From assembly GCA_003167475.1 (NCBI GenBank), contig PMTB01000272.1:1-13178 (forward strand): a stretch of DNA of 13,178 nucleotides, read 5' to 3'. The position numbers were made by a program, and so were the translations under genes. The stretch is from a candidate division FCPU426 bacterium (GTDB lineage Bacteria > Oederibacteriota > PGYV01 > Palsa-1178). How positions within the stretch are numbered: the first letter of the stretch is position 1; each line of letters starts with the position of its first letter. Positions 5,145-11,093 of this stretch are shown one piece after another. The notes under the pieces are model-generated. The model was not told the origin of the DNA, made no database searches, and worked only from the letters and a program-made list of their open reading frames with translations.

Positions 5145-6926
5145 ATGGACGCTAAAATCGCCGTAATCGGCAGTGTGAACCTCGATATACTGGTCAAGAC
5201 AGAGACCATGCCCGAACGCGGGGAGACCATACCCGGGGATGACGTATATTTCCTTCCGGGCGGCAAGGGCGCGAACCAGGCTGTGGCTATTGCCAGGCTC
5301 GGAAAAAAAGTGAATTTCGTCGCAAAGACCGGGACCGAAGAAGTGCCGGGAGATGCCCTGAAAAACCTCAAGCACCCCAACATTGATCTCGGTTTTTTGA
5401 TCACTGATAAAAGTTTAAAGACCGGCATAGCGCTTATCAACACCACGGGAAAAAAGGGCAATAAAGTGACCTGGTACACGGGCGCCAACAAGGAACTGCT
5501 TCCTGCAGACATAGAAAAAGCAAAAAATGCCATTGAGGATTCTTCGGTCGTTGTTGTCTGCACCGAAATACCCGTGGCTACGGCAAAAAAAGCCATAGAC
5601 CTGGCGAAGAAATGCGGCAAGATGATAGTATTAAGCGTCGGTGCGCTGACAGGTAAAAAGCGCGAGGACATCATGGCATTATTGGACGGGACTTTCGTGA
5701 CCGTCATGAATGAAAAAGAAGGCGGGTACCTTTCCAACCGCGTCATATCGCATATGGAAACAGGCAACCTGACAGGAAAAGAACTCCTCGCCCGCGGCAC
5801 AAAAAATGTCGTTATTACCATGGGCAAGGAAGCGCTCCTGGTAAATGAAAAAGGCGCTGAAGTTTTTCCCGGATACGGCGTCAAGGTTGAGGACACCATA
5901 GGCGGAGGCGACGCTTTTTGCGGCGCTTTGACTGTTGCGCTCTCCGAAGGCAAGTCCATACAGGACGCAATCGAGTACGGCAACGCGGCAGGCGCCATGG
6001 TCACCATGAAGATAGGCGCGCAGGAAGGCATGCCCGACCGCGCGGCCCTGGACAAGTTCTTTAAGGAGCGCAGCGTCGAAGGCGGACACTACAGGGACTA
6101 CAATGACACCATAAAAATGCTGGAAAAACGCACGACAAAGATGCGCGTTAACATAATAAAAATGCTCGGCTGTTCCAAGTCGGGCCACCCGGGCGGTTCA
6201 TTATCCGCCATAGATATTGTTTCCACGCTTTATCTGCACGTGATGAACGTGGATCCGAAAAACCCCAAGATGGAAAACCGCGATAAATTCATCCTTTCAA
6301 AGGGCCACGCCGCGCCGGCACTATACACGGCGCTTGCAGAAGCCGGATTTTTTCCCGAGGAAAAGTTATGGCAGCTGCGCAAGATAGACGGCGGATTATC
6401 GGGCCACCCGGACATGAAAAAAACCCCGGGCGTCGACATGACGACTGGTTCGCTCGGGCAGGGATTGTCAATCGCCAATGGAATGGCGCTGGCGGCAAAA
6501 CTGCAGGGCTCGCCTTCAAGGATATACGTCATAATGGGCGACGGAGAAATGCAGGAGGGCCAGATATGGGAAGCCGCAATGACGAGCCACCACAGGCGCC
6601 TTGACAATGTCTGCGCCATACTTGACTATAACGGCCTTCAGATAGACGGTTCCATCGGCGAAGTGAAATCCGGGTTGGAGCCGCTCGTGGAAAAATGGAA
6701 AGCTTTCAACTGGAACGTTATAGAAATAGACGGCCACAACTATGAGCAGATAATAGAGGCCTTTGAATCTGCCAAAAACACCAAGGGAAGCCCAAGTATA
6801 ATAATTGCCAGGACAGTCAAAGGCAAGGGCATATCATTCATGGAAAGGAAAGTCGAGTATCACGGAGTCGCGCCCACACCGGACGAGGAAGCGCGCGCGC
6901 TTAAAGAACTCGGATGTGAAAACTAA
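5145..6926 (+). CDS. Ribokinase (PfkB family) fused to transketolase N-terminal subunit
   Basis: 593 residues in one uninterrupted frame. Residues 1-308 are a PfkB-family kinase closest in motifs to ribokinase: GSVNLD at 9-14 (sugar-binding Asp14), GGKGANQ at 39-45, the NxxE motif as N189-EK-E192, and DTIGGGD at 250-256 with catalytic base Asp256 and a GGGD instead of GAGD anion hole. A linker of about 12 residues (309-320) follows. Residues 321-593 are the thiamine-diphosphate-binding half of a split transketolase: SGHPGGS at 346-352, GDGE at 465-468 and Asn496 of the GDG...N metal/TPP motif. Ribokinase makes ribose-5-phosphate from ribose and ATP; transketolase consumes ribose-5-phosphate in the non-oxidative pentose phosphate pathway, so the fused parts are consecutive. 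The last base overlaps the start of the transketolase C-terminal gene. An AAGGAG at 6063-6068 lies at the junction, but no start codon is suitably placed after it, so separate translation of the second half looks unlikely. Confidence 0.9.
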   Translation: MDAKIAVIGSVNLDILVKTETMPERGETIPGDDVYFLPGGKGANQAVAIARLGKKVNFVAKTGTEEVPGDALKNLKHPNIDLGFLITDKSLKTGIALINTTGKKGNKVTWYTGANKELLPADIEKAKNAIEDSSVVVVCTEIPVATAKKAIDLAKKCGKMIVLSVGALTGKKREDIMALLDGTFVTVMNEKEGGYLSNRVISHMETGNLTGKELLARGTKNVVITMGKEALLVNEKGAEVFPGYGVKVEDTIGGGDAFCGALTVALSEGKSIQDAIEYGNAAGAMVTMKIGAQEGMPDRAALDKFFKERSVEGGHYRDYNDTIKMLEKRTTKMRVNIIKMLGCSKSGHPGGSLSAIDIVSTLYLHVMNVDPKNPKMENRDKFILSKGHAAPALYTALAEAGFFPEEKLWQLRKIDGGLSGHPDMKKTPGVDMTTGSLGQGLSIANGMALAAKLQGSPSRIYVIMGDGEMQEGQIWEAAMTSHHRRLDNVCAILDYNGLQIDGSIGEVKSGLEPLVEKWKAFNWNVIEIDGHNYEQIIEAFESAKNTKGSPSIIIARTVKGKGISFMERKVEYHGVAPTPDEEARALKELGCEN

Positions 6927-7906
6927 TGGCAAAAACAGCGATGAGGGTTGTGTACGGAGAGACGCTCGTAAGGCTGGGCGCGAAATATAAGAACCTGGTT
7001 GTGCTCGACGCGGACCTGGCGAAATCCACGCAGACAGGAAAATTCGGCAAGGCGTATCCCGACAGGTTCTTTGACATGGGCATAGCCGAGCAGGATATGA
7101 TAGGAACCGCAGCGGGATTGGCCGCCGCGGGCATGATACCATTTGCCTCGACATTCGCGATGTTCGGCTCAGGCAGGCCGTGGGAACAGATAAGAAACTC
7201 GGTGGCGTACCCAAACCTGCCGGTTAAAATAGTCGTGACGCACGCGGGTATCTCGGTAGGCGAAGACGGGCCGACCCACCAGGCATGCGAAGACATGGCC
7301 ATAATGAGGGCAATACCGAACATGAAAGTAGTGGCCCCCGCGGATTCGGTTGAAACGGAAAAGCTCATAGAGTTCTTAATGACATATACGGATTCCCCGG
7401 TATACGTAAGGCTGACCAGGATGAATACGGAAGTTGTTTTTGACTCCTCATACAAGTTCGAGTTCGGCAAGGGCATAAAGATGAGGAAGGGCAAAGACAT
7501 TACCATAATAAGCACGGGCATAATGCTCACCATAGCGCTATCCGCGGCTGAGATGCTCAAGGAAAAGGGGATATCGGCCGAAGTCATACACATGCCGTCG
7601 GTGAAGCCCATAGATGAAAAGATGATAGTGGCCTCGGCGAAGAACACTGGCAAGGTGCTTACCATAGAAGAACACTCTATCATAGGCGGCCTTGGTTCGG
7701 CGGTTGCCGAAGTTTTATCGGAGAAATTACCGGTAAAACTTAAAAGGATCGGCATGAACGACATATTCGCGGAATCAGGAACGCCTGAAGCGCTTTTTGA
7801 GAAGTACGGGTTTACGGATAAGAACATATTAAAAGAAGCGCTGGCAATGATGAAACCGGGGAAAAAGGCGGCGAAGCCGGTTAAAAAGTCGAAAAAGAAT
7901 AAATAA
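6926..7906 (+). CDS. Transketolase, C-terminal subunit
   Basis: 326 residues carrying the pyrimidine-binding and C-terminal domains of transketolase. The Glu that activates thiamine diphosphate is Glu55 in GIAEQDMIG. Further family marks are THAGISVGEDGPTHQ, the SPVYVRLTR strand, and EEHSIIGGLGSAVAE in the C-terminal domain. It must pair with the transketolase half of the preceding protein to form an active site at the subunit interface. The ATG overlaps the upstream stop as TAATG and has no good Shine-Dalgarno of its own, so translation is probably coupled, giving near-equal amounts of the two subunits. The last 16 or so residues are a lysine-rich tail (PGKKAAKPVKKSKKNK) outside the fold. 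A strong terminator follows 10 bp after the stop. Confidence 0.93.
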   Translation: MAKTAMRVVYGETLVRLGAKYKNLVVLDADLAKSTQTGKFGKAYPDRFFDMGIAEQDMIGTAAGLAAAGMIPFASTFAMFGSGRPWEQIRNSVAYPNLPVKIVVTHAGISVGEDGPTHQACEDMAIMRAIPNMKVVAPADSVETEKLIEFLMTYTDSPVYVRLTRMNTEVVFDSSYKFEFGKGIKMRKGKDITIISTGIMLTIALSAAEMLKEKGISAEVIHMPSVKPIDEKMIVASAKNTGKVLTIEEHSIIGGLGSAVAEVLSEKLPVKLKRIGMNDIFAESGTPEALFEKYGFTDKNILKEALAMMKPGKKAAKPVKKSKKNK

Positions 7907-7916
7907 GAAAGTATTT

Positions 7917-7956
7917 AATATGAAAAAGGCGGCCGAAAGGCCGCCTTTTTCATATT
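7917..7956. terminator. Rho-independent terminator of the ribokinase-transketolase operon
   Basis: A perfect 18-bp stem (7917-7934 with 7939-7956) closed by a GAAA tetraloop. The GC-rich core GGCGGCC/GGCCGCC is followed by TTTTT (7946-7950) and preceded by AAAAA, so it could work on both strands. The stem starts 10 bp after the transketolase stop codon. Confidence 0.93.
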
Positions 7957-7975
7957 ACGGGGTTTGAAATGCCGC

Positions 7976-8005
7976 GTAGGGGCGGACCTGTGTGTCCGAC
8001 CGCTG
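7976..8005 (+). repeat. Dispersed GC-rich repeat unit, copy A
   Basis: GTAGGGGCGGACCTGTGTGT, then CCGACCGCTG. CGGAC and GTCCG can pair as a small hairpin. Two related units lie inverted at 10878-10907 and 10927-10954, on the far side of the accessory region. The type (GTAGGGGCGGACC...) is a common REP-like family in several phyla. The rest of the 8006-8104 stretch shows nothing recognisable. Confidence 0.6.
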
Positions 8006-8104
8006 TGGGACTTAACAAACAGTATTCCGCGGCTGTAAGAAAATTTATTGAAATTCCCAAAGGCGGAAAGATGTAGAAAAACATTACAGCTATAGAATCC
8101 GGCA

Positions 8105-8154
8105 TTTAATTACCTTACAACATATGGGGTTTCATATATTGTAAGGTAATTAAA
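8105..8154. promoter_or_regulatory. Upstream operator-like palindrome (half-sites 1 and 2)
   Basis: Arms of 21 nt with one mismatch (8105-8125 and 8134-8154) around an 8-nt centre. Each arm contains the 12-mer ATTACCTTACAA or its reverse complement TTGTAAGGTAAT. It ends 3 bp before the -35 box of the downstream cassette. The same 12-mer recurs as a second inverted pair within the promoter, so this is probably a binding site for an autoregulator, possibly cooperative with the second pair. Confidence 0.7.
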
Positions 8155-8157
8155 TTG

Positions 8158-8186
8158 TTGACAACTATTACCTTACAATATATACT
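8158..8186 (+). promoter_or_regulatory. Promoter of the two-gene nucleotidyltransferase cassette
   Basis: TTGACA at 8158-8163 (perfect -35), a 17-bp spacer and TATACT at 8181-8186 (5 of 6). Predicted start near 8193, giving a leader of about 30 nt with AAAGGAGG at 8210-8217. Half-site 3 lies inside the spacer and half-site 4 covers the first transcribed bases. Confidence 0.8.
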
Positions 8187-8209
8187 TATCGTGAGATTGT
8201 AAGGTAACG
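8167..8209. promoter_or_regulatory. Operator-like inverted repeat overlapping the promoter (half-sites 3 and 4)
   Basis: ATTACCTTACAA at 8167-8178 and TTGTAAGGTAAC at 8198-8209. The perfect 12-bp arms are 8168-8179 and 8197-8208, around a 17-nt centre. The left arm sits between -35 and -10; the right arm covers the start of the transcript and ends against the Shine-Dalgarno. The four half-sites in this region start at 8109, 8139, 8167 and 8198, about 28-31 bp apart (close to three helical turns). A bound protein would block RNA polymerase, so repression by a product of the downstream genes is the simple reading. Confidence 0.75.
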
Positions 8210-8223
8210 AAAGGAGGCGCTAT

Positions 8224-8541
8224 ATGCCGGTCATAAAAGCTGTCTTACGGGAAGAGTATCAAAATGCCGTAGATATGGAAAAAGAATATGATTATGTTTT
8301 AAAAAGCCTGCCAAAAGGCGCGTTGGTGAAGAGGGTTATCCGAGGCGGGGATTATTACTATATCATGGAAAGAAAAGGGGATAAAATATGCTATAAATAT
8401 GTGGGGAAGGCCGGGCCGGATATGATCGCGCGATACAAAGAAATCAAGCAAAGGCGCGCACAGTATAGAAACCTGCGGTCACAGTTGAAAATCAGGATAA
8501 AGTTTCTTAAAGGGGTATTGCGTGGAAAAAGAGAAATATAG
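8224..8541 (+). CDS. Small basic protein of a two-gene nucleotidyltransferase cassette (function unknown)
   Basis: 105 residues. The middle holds a motif seen in many small unannotated bacterial and archaeal proteins: LPKGALVKRVIRGGDYYYIM (29-48), then an ERKGDK turn and YKYVGK (57-62), predicted as a short beta-rich domain. Residues 1-27 and 65-105 are probably helical. The C-terminal helix is very rich in Arg and Lys and could bind nucleic acid or a partner. No classical helix-turn-helix is obvious. A strong ribosome-binding site (AAAGGAGG) precedes the ATG. The gene overlaps the nucleotidyltransferase gene by 20 bp, implying coupled translation with this product made first, the usual order of antitoxin then toxin. 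A role as antitoxin, autorepressor or partner of the nucleotidyltransferase is inferred from layout, not from homology. Confidence 0.7.
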   Translation: MPVIKAVLREEYQNAVDMEKEYDYVLKSLPKGALVKRVIRGGDYYYIMERKGDKICYKYVGKAGPDMIARYKEIKQRRAQYRNLRSQLKIRIKFLKGVLRGKREI

Positions 8542-9223
8542 CTTATTCAATAAGGTTTTAAAAAGATTGTATGATGAAGGGGTATTGGGAGAACTCATGA
8601 TTGCCGGCAGTTGGAATATATTCCTTTATGATAAATATTTTGGAAAAGATGCCGGTAAAATTCCGCCTATAAGGACTCTGGATGTAGATTTTCTGGTGCC
8701 ACGGCCGTCCAGGGTGGGGCGAAAGGCCAATATACCGGAATTGCTTAAGGACCTCGGGTATATAGTCCAGTTTAAGGGAAGCGAGGGGTTTATCAAGCTG
8801 CTGCATCCCGACCTGATAGTAGAGTTCATTGTGCCGGAAAAAGGAAAAGGCGTTGACAACAGGCCGGTATCAATTCCGAATCTCGGCGTAAACGCATCGG
8901 CGCTGCGGTTTATGGATATACTCTATGAAAACATGCTGACCGTAAATTATGAGGGTATGAAGGTGAACATATCCCATCCGGCGGCTTTGGCATTCCATTA
9001 TTTATTGATTTATCCGCGGCGGAAAAACAGAGACAAGGCGGAAAAAAACCTGGATCATGCAGCCGCCATACTCAAACTGATGCTGGAGAAGGGCAAAGAA
9101 AAAGAAATTATCGGGGTCTATAAAAAACTGCATGGGAATTGGAAGAGAGAGGTGGTCGGTATTTTGAAAAGCAAGAAGTTAAATGAGGTGGTTGTGGTTT
9201 TGGAAGAAGGCGCTGTCGGTTAG
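8522..9223 (+). CDS. Nucleotidyltransferase-fold protein (PF12281/NTP_transf_8-like), putative toxin or effector
   Basis: 233 residues from a GTG start, with AAAGGGG at 8509-8515 as ribosome-binding site inside the upstream gene. Pol-beta-type nucleotidyltransferase signatures are visible: the GS motif (Gly29-Ser30 in MIAGSWNIF), the metal-binding D-x-D (Asp54-Val-Asp56 in TLDVDFLVP), and a candidate third acidic residue in LIVEF (Glu101). The C-terminal part (about 150-233) is helical and includes HPAALAFHYLLIYPRR and a lysine-rich stretch. Families of this kind transfer a nucleotide to a protein, RNA or small molecule; several relatives (AbiEii, MenT, MNT) are toxins or antitoxins. The substrate cannot be told here. 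All visible catalytic residues are present, so it should be active. The PF12281 assignment is from memory of the family pattern and needs a profile search. Confidence 0.75.
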   Translation: MEKEKYSLFNKVLKRLYDEGVLGELMIAGSWNIFLYDKYFGKDAGKIPPIRTLDVDFLVPRPSRVGRKANIPELLKDLGYIVQFKGSEGFIKLLHPDLIVEFIVPEKGKGVDNRPVSIPNLGVNASALRFMDILYENMLTVNYEGMKVNISHPAALAFHYLLIYPRRKNRDKAEKNLDHAAAILKLMLEKGKEKEIIGVYKKLHGNWKREVVGILKSKKLNEVVVVLEEGAVG

Positions 9224-9320
9224 TCAAACATCAGGTAAAAACCTGACCGCCGTCTTTTGATTACGTAAGAATCTTATTAAATCTATAATCAATAACCAAG
9301 GTCCGACCCCTTCCACCCCA

Positions 9321-9408
9321 TGGGGTAGTCAGGGGAATAGCAATGGATATTAACGGAAATGTTTACGTTACAGACGAATTTGGCAGAATCCAAAAATTTC
9401 ATCCCTAA
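9321..9408 (+). pseudogene. Relic of an NHL-repeat (beta-propeller) protein
   Basis: Two frames of an NHL-type repeat are joined by an apparent deletion. From 9321 the codons read WGSQGNSNG, the usual inter-repeat turn. One base out of phase, from about 9334 to the TAA at 9406-9408, they read GIAMDINGNVYVTDEFGRIQ and then KFHP, a clear NHL blade and typical protein end. There is no start codon context, no promoter and no upstream coding, so only the last blade of a once larger gene remains. The surrounding gap (9224-9570) otherwise holds only a short hairpin repeat. Confidence 0.6.
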
Positions 9409-9494
9409 CCCTTCTCTTCCCCTGCTGCGGCCTCAAAAGTAGCACCTGACATTCTCTCTAAATCCTATAGATCCGCTTGCGGTCCTACGGGCGG

Positions 9495-9511
9495 GTCGCC
9501 TACCAGGCGAC
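9495..9511. repeat. Short hairpin in the spacer before fic
   Basis: GTCGCCT, ACC, AGGCGAC: a perfect 7-bp stem with a 3-nt loop, in a stretch reading GATCCGCTTGCGGTCCTACG upstream that looks like a dispersed intergenic repeat. The following CGCGTTATAAATGCC loosely resembles sequence after the hairpin at 10813-10831, so both may be parts of one repeat family. No U-tract, so not a terminator. Confidence 0.4.
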
Positions 9512-9570
9512 TCCTACGCGTTATAAATGCCAATCGGCACGGTGCCTGCAGGCCATCTTTTCGCGGAAAT

Positions 9571-9603
9571 TTACCGGCAATTTGTCTGCAATTTATATGC
9601 AAT
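9571..9603 (+). repeat. Iteron-like 33-bp repeat upstream of fic
   Basis: Three units of the form NNNNGCAATTT with an exact 11-bp period (GCAAT at 9577, 9588 and 9599). The same three-unit array, matching at 27 of 33 positions, occurs just after the fic stop codon at 10748-10780. The array ends 5 bp before the -35 box of the fic promoter, a position suited to a regulator binding one face of the helix. Confidence 0.65.
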
Positions 9604-9608
9604 GATCA

Positions 9609-9637
9609 TTGACCAGCCGCGGGATGAATGTTATAAT
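9609..9637 (+). promoter_or_regulatory. Promoter of fic
   Basis: TTGACC at 9609-9614, a 17-bp spacer and TATAAT at 9632-9637. Transcription would start near 9644, only about 16 nt before the ATG at 9660. This excludes the longer reading frame that would begin with the TTG at 9609, because that codon is the -35 box itself. Confidence 0.75.
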
Positions 9638-9659
9638 GTATATCAAAGGAAGGTGGAAT

Positions 9660-10742
9660 ATGCAACTAAGATGGCAACCAAAATACGAACTATCAAACGA
9701 GACCATAGATTTTCTAATGAAAATAGCTTCGCTTAAGGACGCGATATCCAACACTTTGATCACGCCCAAAATTGAAGCAAAATTAAAACATGAGGCGCGG
9801 TTGAAATCCACGCATTTTTCAACCAGGATCGAGGGAAACCGCCTGTCTTTAAAGCAAACAAAAGATGTCATTGATGAAAACAAGAAAGATTTCTTCGGCA
9901 GGGAAAGGGATGTTAAAGAGGTTGAAAACTATTGGAATGCCCTTATAGAAGTGGGAAAGCTGGCGTTAAAACAGACGATTTTCAGCGAAGAACTGATAAA
10001 GAAAATACATGCTTTGGTTGAAAAAGGTAAAAAGGCCAAACCAACGCCTTACAGAACCGCACAAAATGTCATAAAGGATTCAATGACAGGCGGGATAGTA
10101 TATCTGCCGCCTGAGGCAAAGGACGTTCCCGGGTTAATGAAAGAATTTGTAAATTGGGTAAAGTGGGCCGAAAAAACAAAAGTGCCGGTTCCCGTTATTG
10201 CGGCCCTTGTGCATTACCAATTTGTGACCGTGCATCCGTATTATGACGGTAATGGGAGGACGGCCAGACTTCTGGCGACTTTTATACTTCAAAAGGGCAA
10301 TTTTGGGCTGAATGGGATGTTCTCGCTGGAGGAATACCATGCAAGGGAAATAGAGACGTATTATGAGAAATTATCGACACACCCGCATCATAATTATTAT
10401 GAAGGCCGGGAATCAGCGGACCTTACAAAATGGGTCATTTACTTTTTAAAATTGGTCCAGGATGCCTTTACTGAACTCAAGGAAACTGTGCAGTCCCAAA
10501 CGTCTTCAGGGACCAAAAAGAACCTGGAAAATATGAAAGAGCTTGACCGAAGGGCCAGGGAAATTTATCCGCTGTTTGATTCATCCGTAACCATAACTTC
10601 ACTGGATATTTCCAGGGTATTAAAGGTCAAAAAGCGCATGGCTGCTTATTTGGCTAAGGATTGGGTTAAAAAAGGGTTTTTAGTTGCTGTCGGTGAATCG
10701 AATAAGACCAGGGCTTATATACTGGCGGATAAATACAAGTAA
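9660..10742 (+). CDS. fic: Fic-domain protein (protein adenylyltransferase), class II with C-terminal winged helix
   Basis: 360 residues. The catalytic Fic motif HPYYDGNGRTAR spans 191-202, with His191 as catalytic base and the phosphate-binding GNGR loop intact. An N-terminal inhibitory helix carries the (S/T)xxxE(G/N) motif as S54-TRI-E58-G59, with Glu58 placed to block productive ATP binding; this makes it a class II Fic that restrains itself. The flap region reads GGIVYLPPEA (143-152). The C-terminal 65 or so residues, including TSLDISRVLKVKKRMAAYLA, look like a winged helix-turn-helix. Such proteins add AMP (sometimes another nucleotide) to Ser, Thr or Tyr of target proteins. The start at 9660 is chosen because AGGAAGG lies 6 bp upstream and the promoter -10 box ends at 9637. 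There is no neighbouring antitoxin gene, consistent with internal inhibition. Flanked by matching 33-bp repeats. The target protein is unknown. Confidence 0.92.
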   Translation: MQLRWQPKYELSNETIDFLMKIASLKDAISNTLITPKIEAKLKHEARLKSTHFSTRIEGNRLSLKQTKDVIDENKKDFFGRERDVKEVENYWNALIEVGKLALKQTIFSEELIKKIHALVEKGKKAKPTPYRTAQNVIKDSMTGGIVYLPPEAKDVPGLMKEFVNWVKWAEKTKVPVPVIAALVHYQFVTVHPYYDGNGRTARLLATFILQKGNFGLNGMFSLEEYHAREIETYYEKLSTHPHHNYYEGRESADLTKWVIYFLKLVQDAFTELKETVQSQTSSGTKKNLENMKELDRRAREIYPLFDSSVTITSLDISRVLKVKKRMAAYLAKDWVKKGFLVAVGESNKTRAYILADKYK

Positions 10743-10747
10743 AACTT

Positions 10748-10780
10748 TTATCGGCAATTTCAACGCAATTTATCTGCAAT
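10748..10780 (+). repeat. Iteron-like 33-bp repeat downstream of fic
   Basis: Three NNNNGCAATTT units at an 11-bp period (GCAAT at 10754, 10765 and 10776), beginning 5 bp after the fic stop. A direct repeat of 9571-9603 with six differences, all but one falling outside the GCAATTT cores or in the variable 4-mers. The pair brackets the fic gene and its promoter. Confidence 0.65.
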
Positions 10781-10812
10781 AGGAGAAGGTTTTTAAGACG
10801 GTCGGTGTATTC

Positions 10813-10831
10813 AACGCGACCCCTTCGCGTT
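10813..10831. repeat. Short hairpin after fic
   Basis: AACGCGA, CCCCT, TCGCGTT: a perfect 7-bp stem. No run of T follows, so it is at best a weak terminator; more likely part of a dispersed repeat. Confidence 0.4.
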
Positions 10832-10877
10832 AATAATGGCAAGAAACCGTTTTGAAACAACAATGCAGTTAAGCCCG

Positions 10878-10954
10878 CAGCGGGCGGACACATAGGTCCG
10901 TCCCTACAAGAGCAAAACTGACCGCACCGGCGGTTAGACACGCAGGGCCGCCCC
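10878..10954 (-). repeat. Dispersed GC-rich repeat units, copies B and C (inverted)
   Basis: On the - strand, 10907 to 10878 reads GTAGGGACGGACCTATGTGT, then CCGCCCGCTG, closely matching the unit at 7976-8005. A third, more diverged unit is at 10954 to 10927 (GGGGCGGCCCTGCGTGTC, then TAACCGCCGG). Together with the hairpin and the iteron array they fill the fic-secD gap; no gene is present there. Confidence 0.6.
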
Positions 10955-10989
10955 CATGCCAAAAACACCAAATTCCCCCAAAAAAACCA

Positions 10990-11019
10990 TTGATATATAA
11001 TAGAGAGATATGTTATTAT
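10990..11019 (+). promoter_or_regulatory. Probable promoter of secDF
   Basis: TTGATA at 10990-10995 and TATTAT at 11014-11019, spacer 18 bp; each hexamer matches 5 of 6 consensus bases. Another TATAAT at 10996-11001 lacks a good -35. The leader would be about 68 nt. Confidence 0.45.
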
Positions 11020-11055
11020 ACTGCATTGTTTTATAAGCGGTTTTCACAGGATACT

Positions 11056-11075
11056 TAGGGCGTTTTTACGCCTTA
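11056..11075 (+). other. Small hairpin in the secD leader
   Basis: TAGGGCGT and ACGCCTTA pair over 8 bp (one G-T wobble) around a TTTT loop, 7 bp before the AGGAGG ribosome-binding site. It may affect secD translation or simply be chance; no known riboswitch fold was recognised. Confidence 0.3.
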
Positions 11076-11093
11076 CATTTTCAGGAGGATATG

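Noticed and set aside
5111..6055. A 314-codon antisense reading frame over the ribokinase domain
   Set aside because: It mirrors the codon structure of a strong + strand gene, its translation is low-complexity Ser/Pro/Phe-rich with no family motif, and it has no ribosome-binding site.
6063..6120. Internal translation start for a free transketolase N-terminal subunit
   Set aside because: AAGGAG at 6063-6068 has no ATG, GTG or TTG at usable distance in frame, and the ATG at 6118 has no ribosome-binding site; the fusion is the better reading, though a minor internal product cannot be excluded.
6901..7827. A 308-codon antisense reading frame over the transketolase C-terminal subunit
   Set aside because: Same reasons: a shadow of a well-supported gene, with no motifs of its own.
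9609..9659. Longer N-terminus of Fic from the TTG at 9609
   Set aside because: The TTG is part of the -35 box and the -10 box lies at 9632-9637; the ATG at 9660 has a good ribosome-binding site.
9527..9736. A 69-codon + strand frame running through the fic promoter
   Set aside because: It spans the iteron array and promoter, overlaps fic in another frame and shows no family motif.
10666..10971. A 101-codon antisense frame after fic
   Set aside because: Its translation is the typical spurious product of the GC-rich dispersed repeats.
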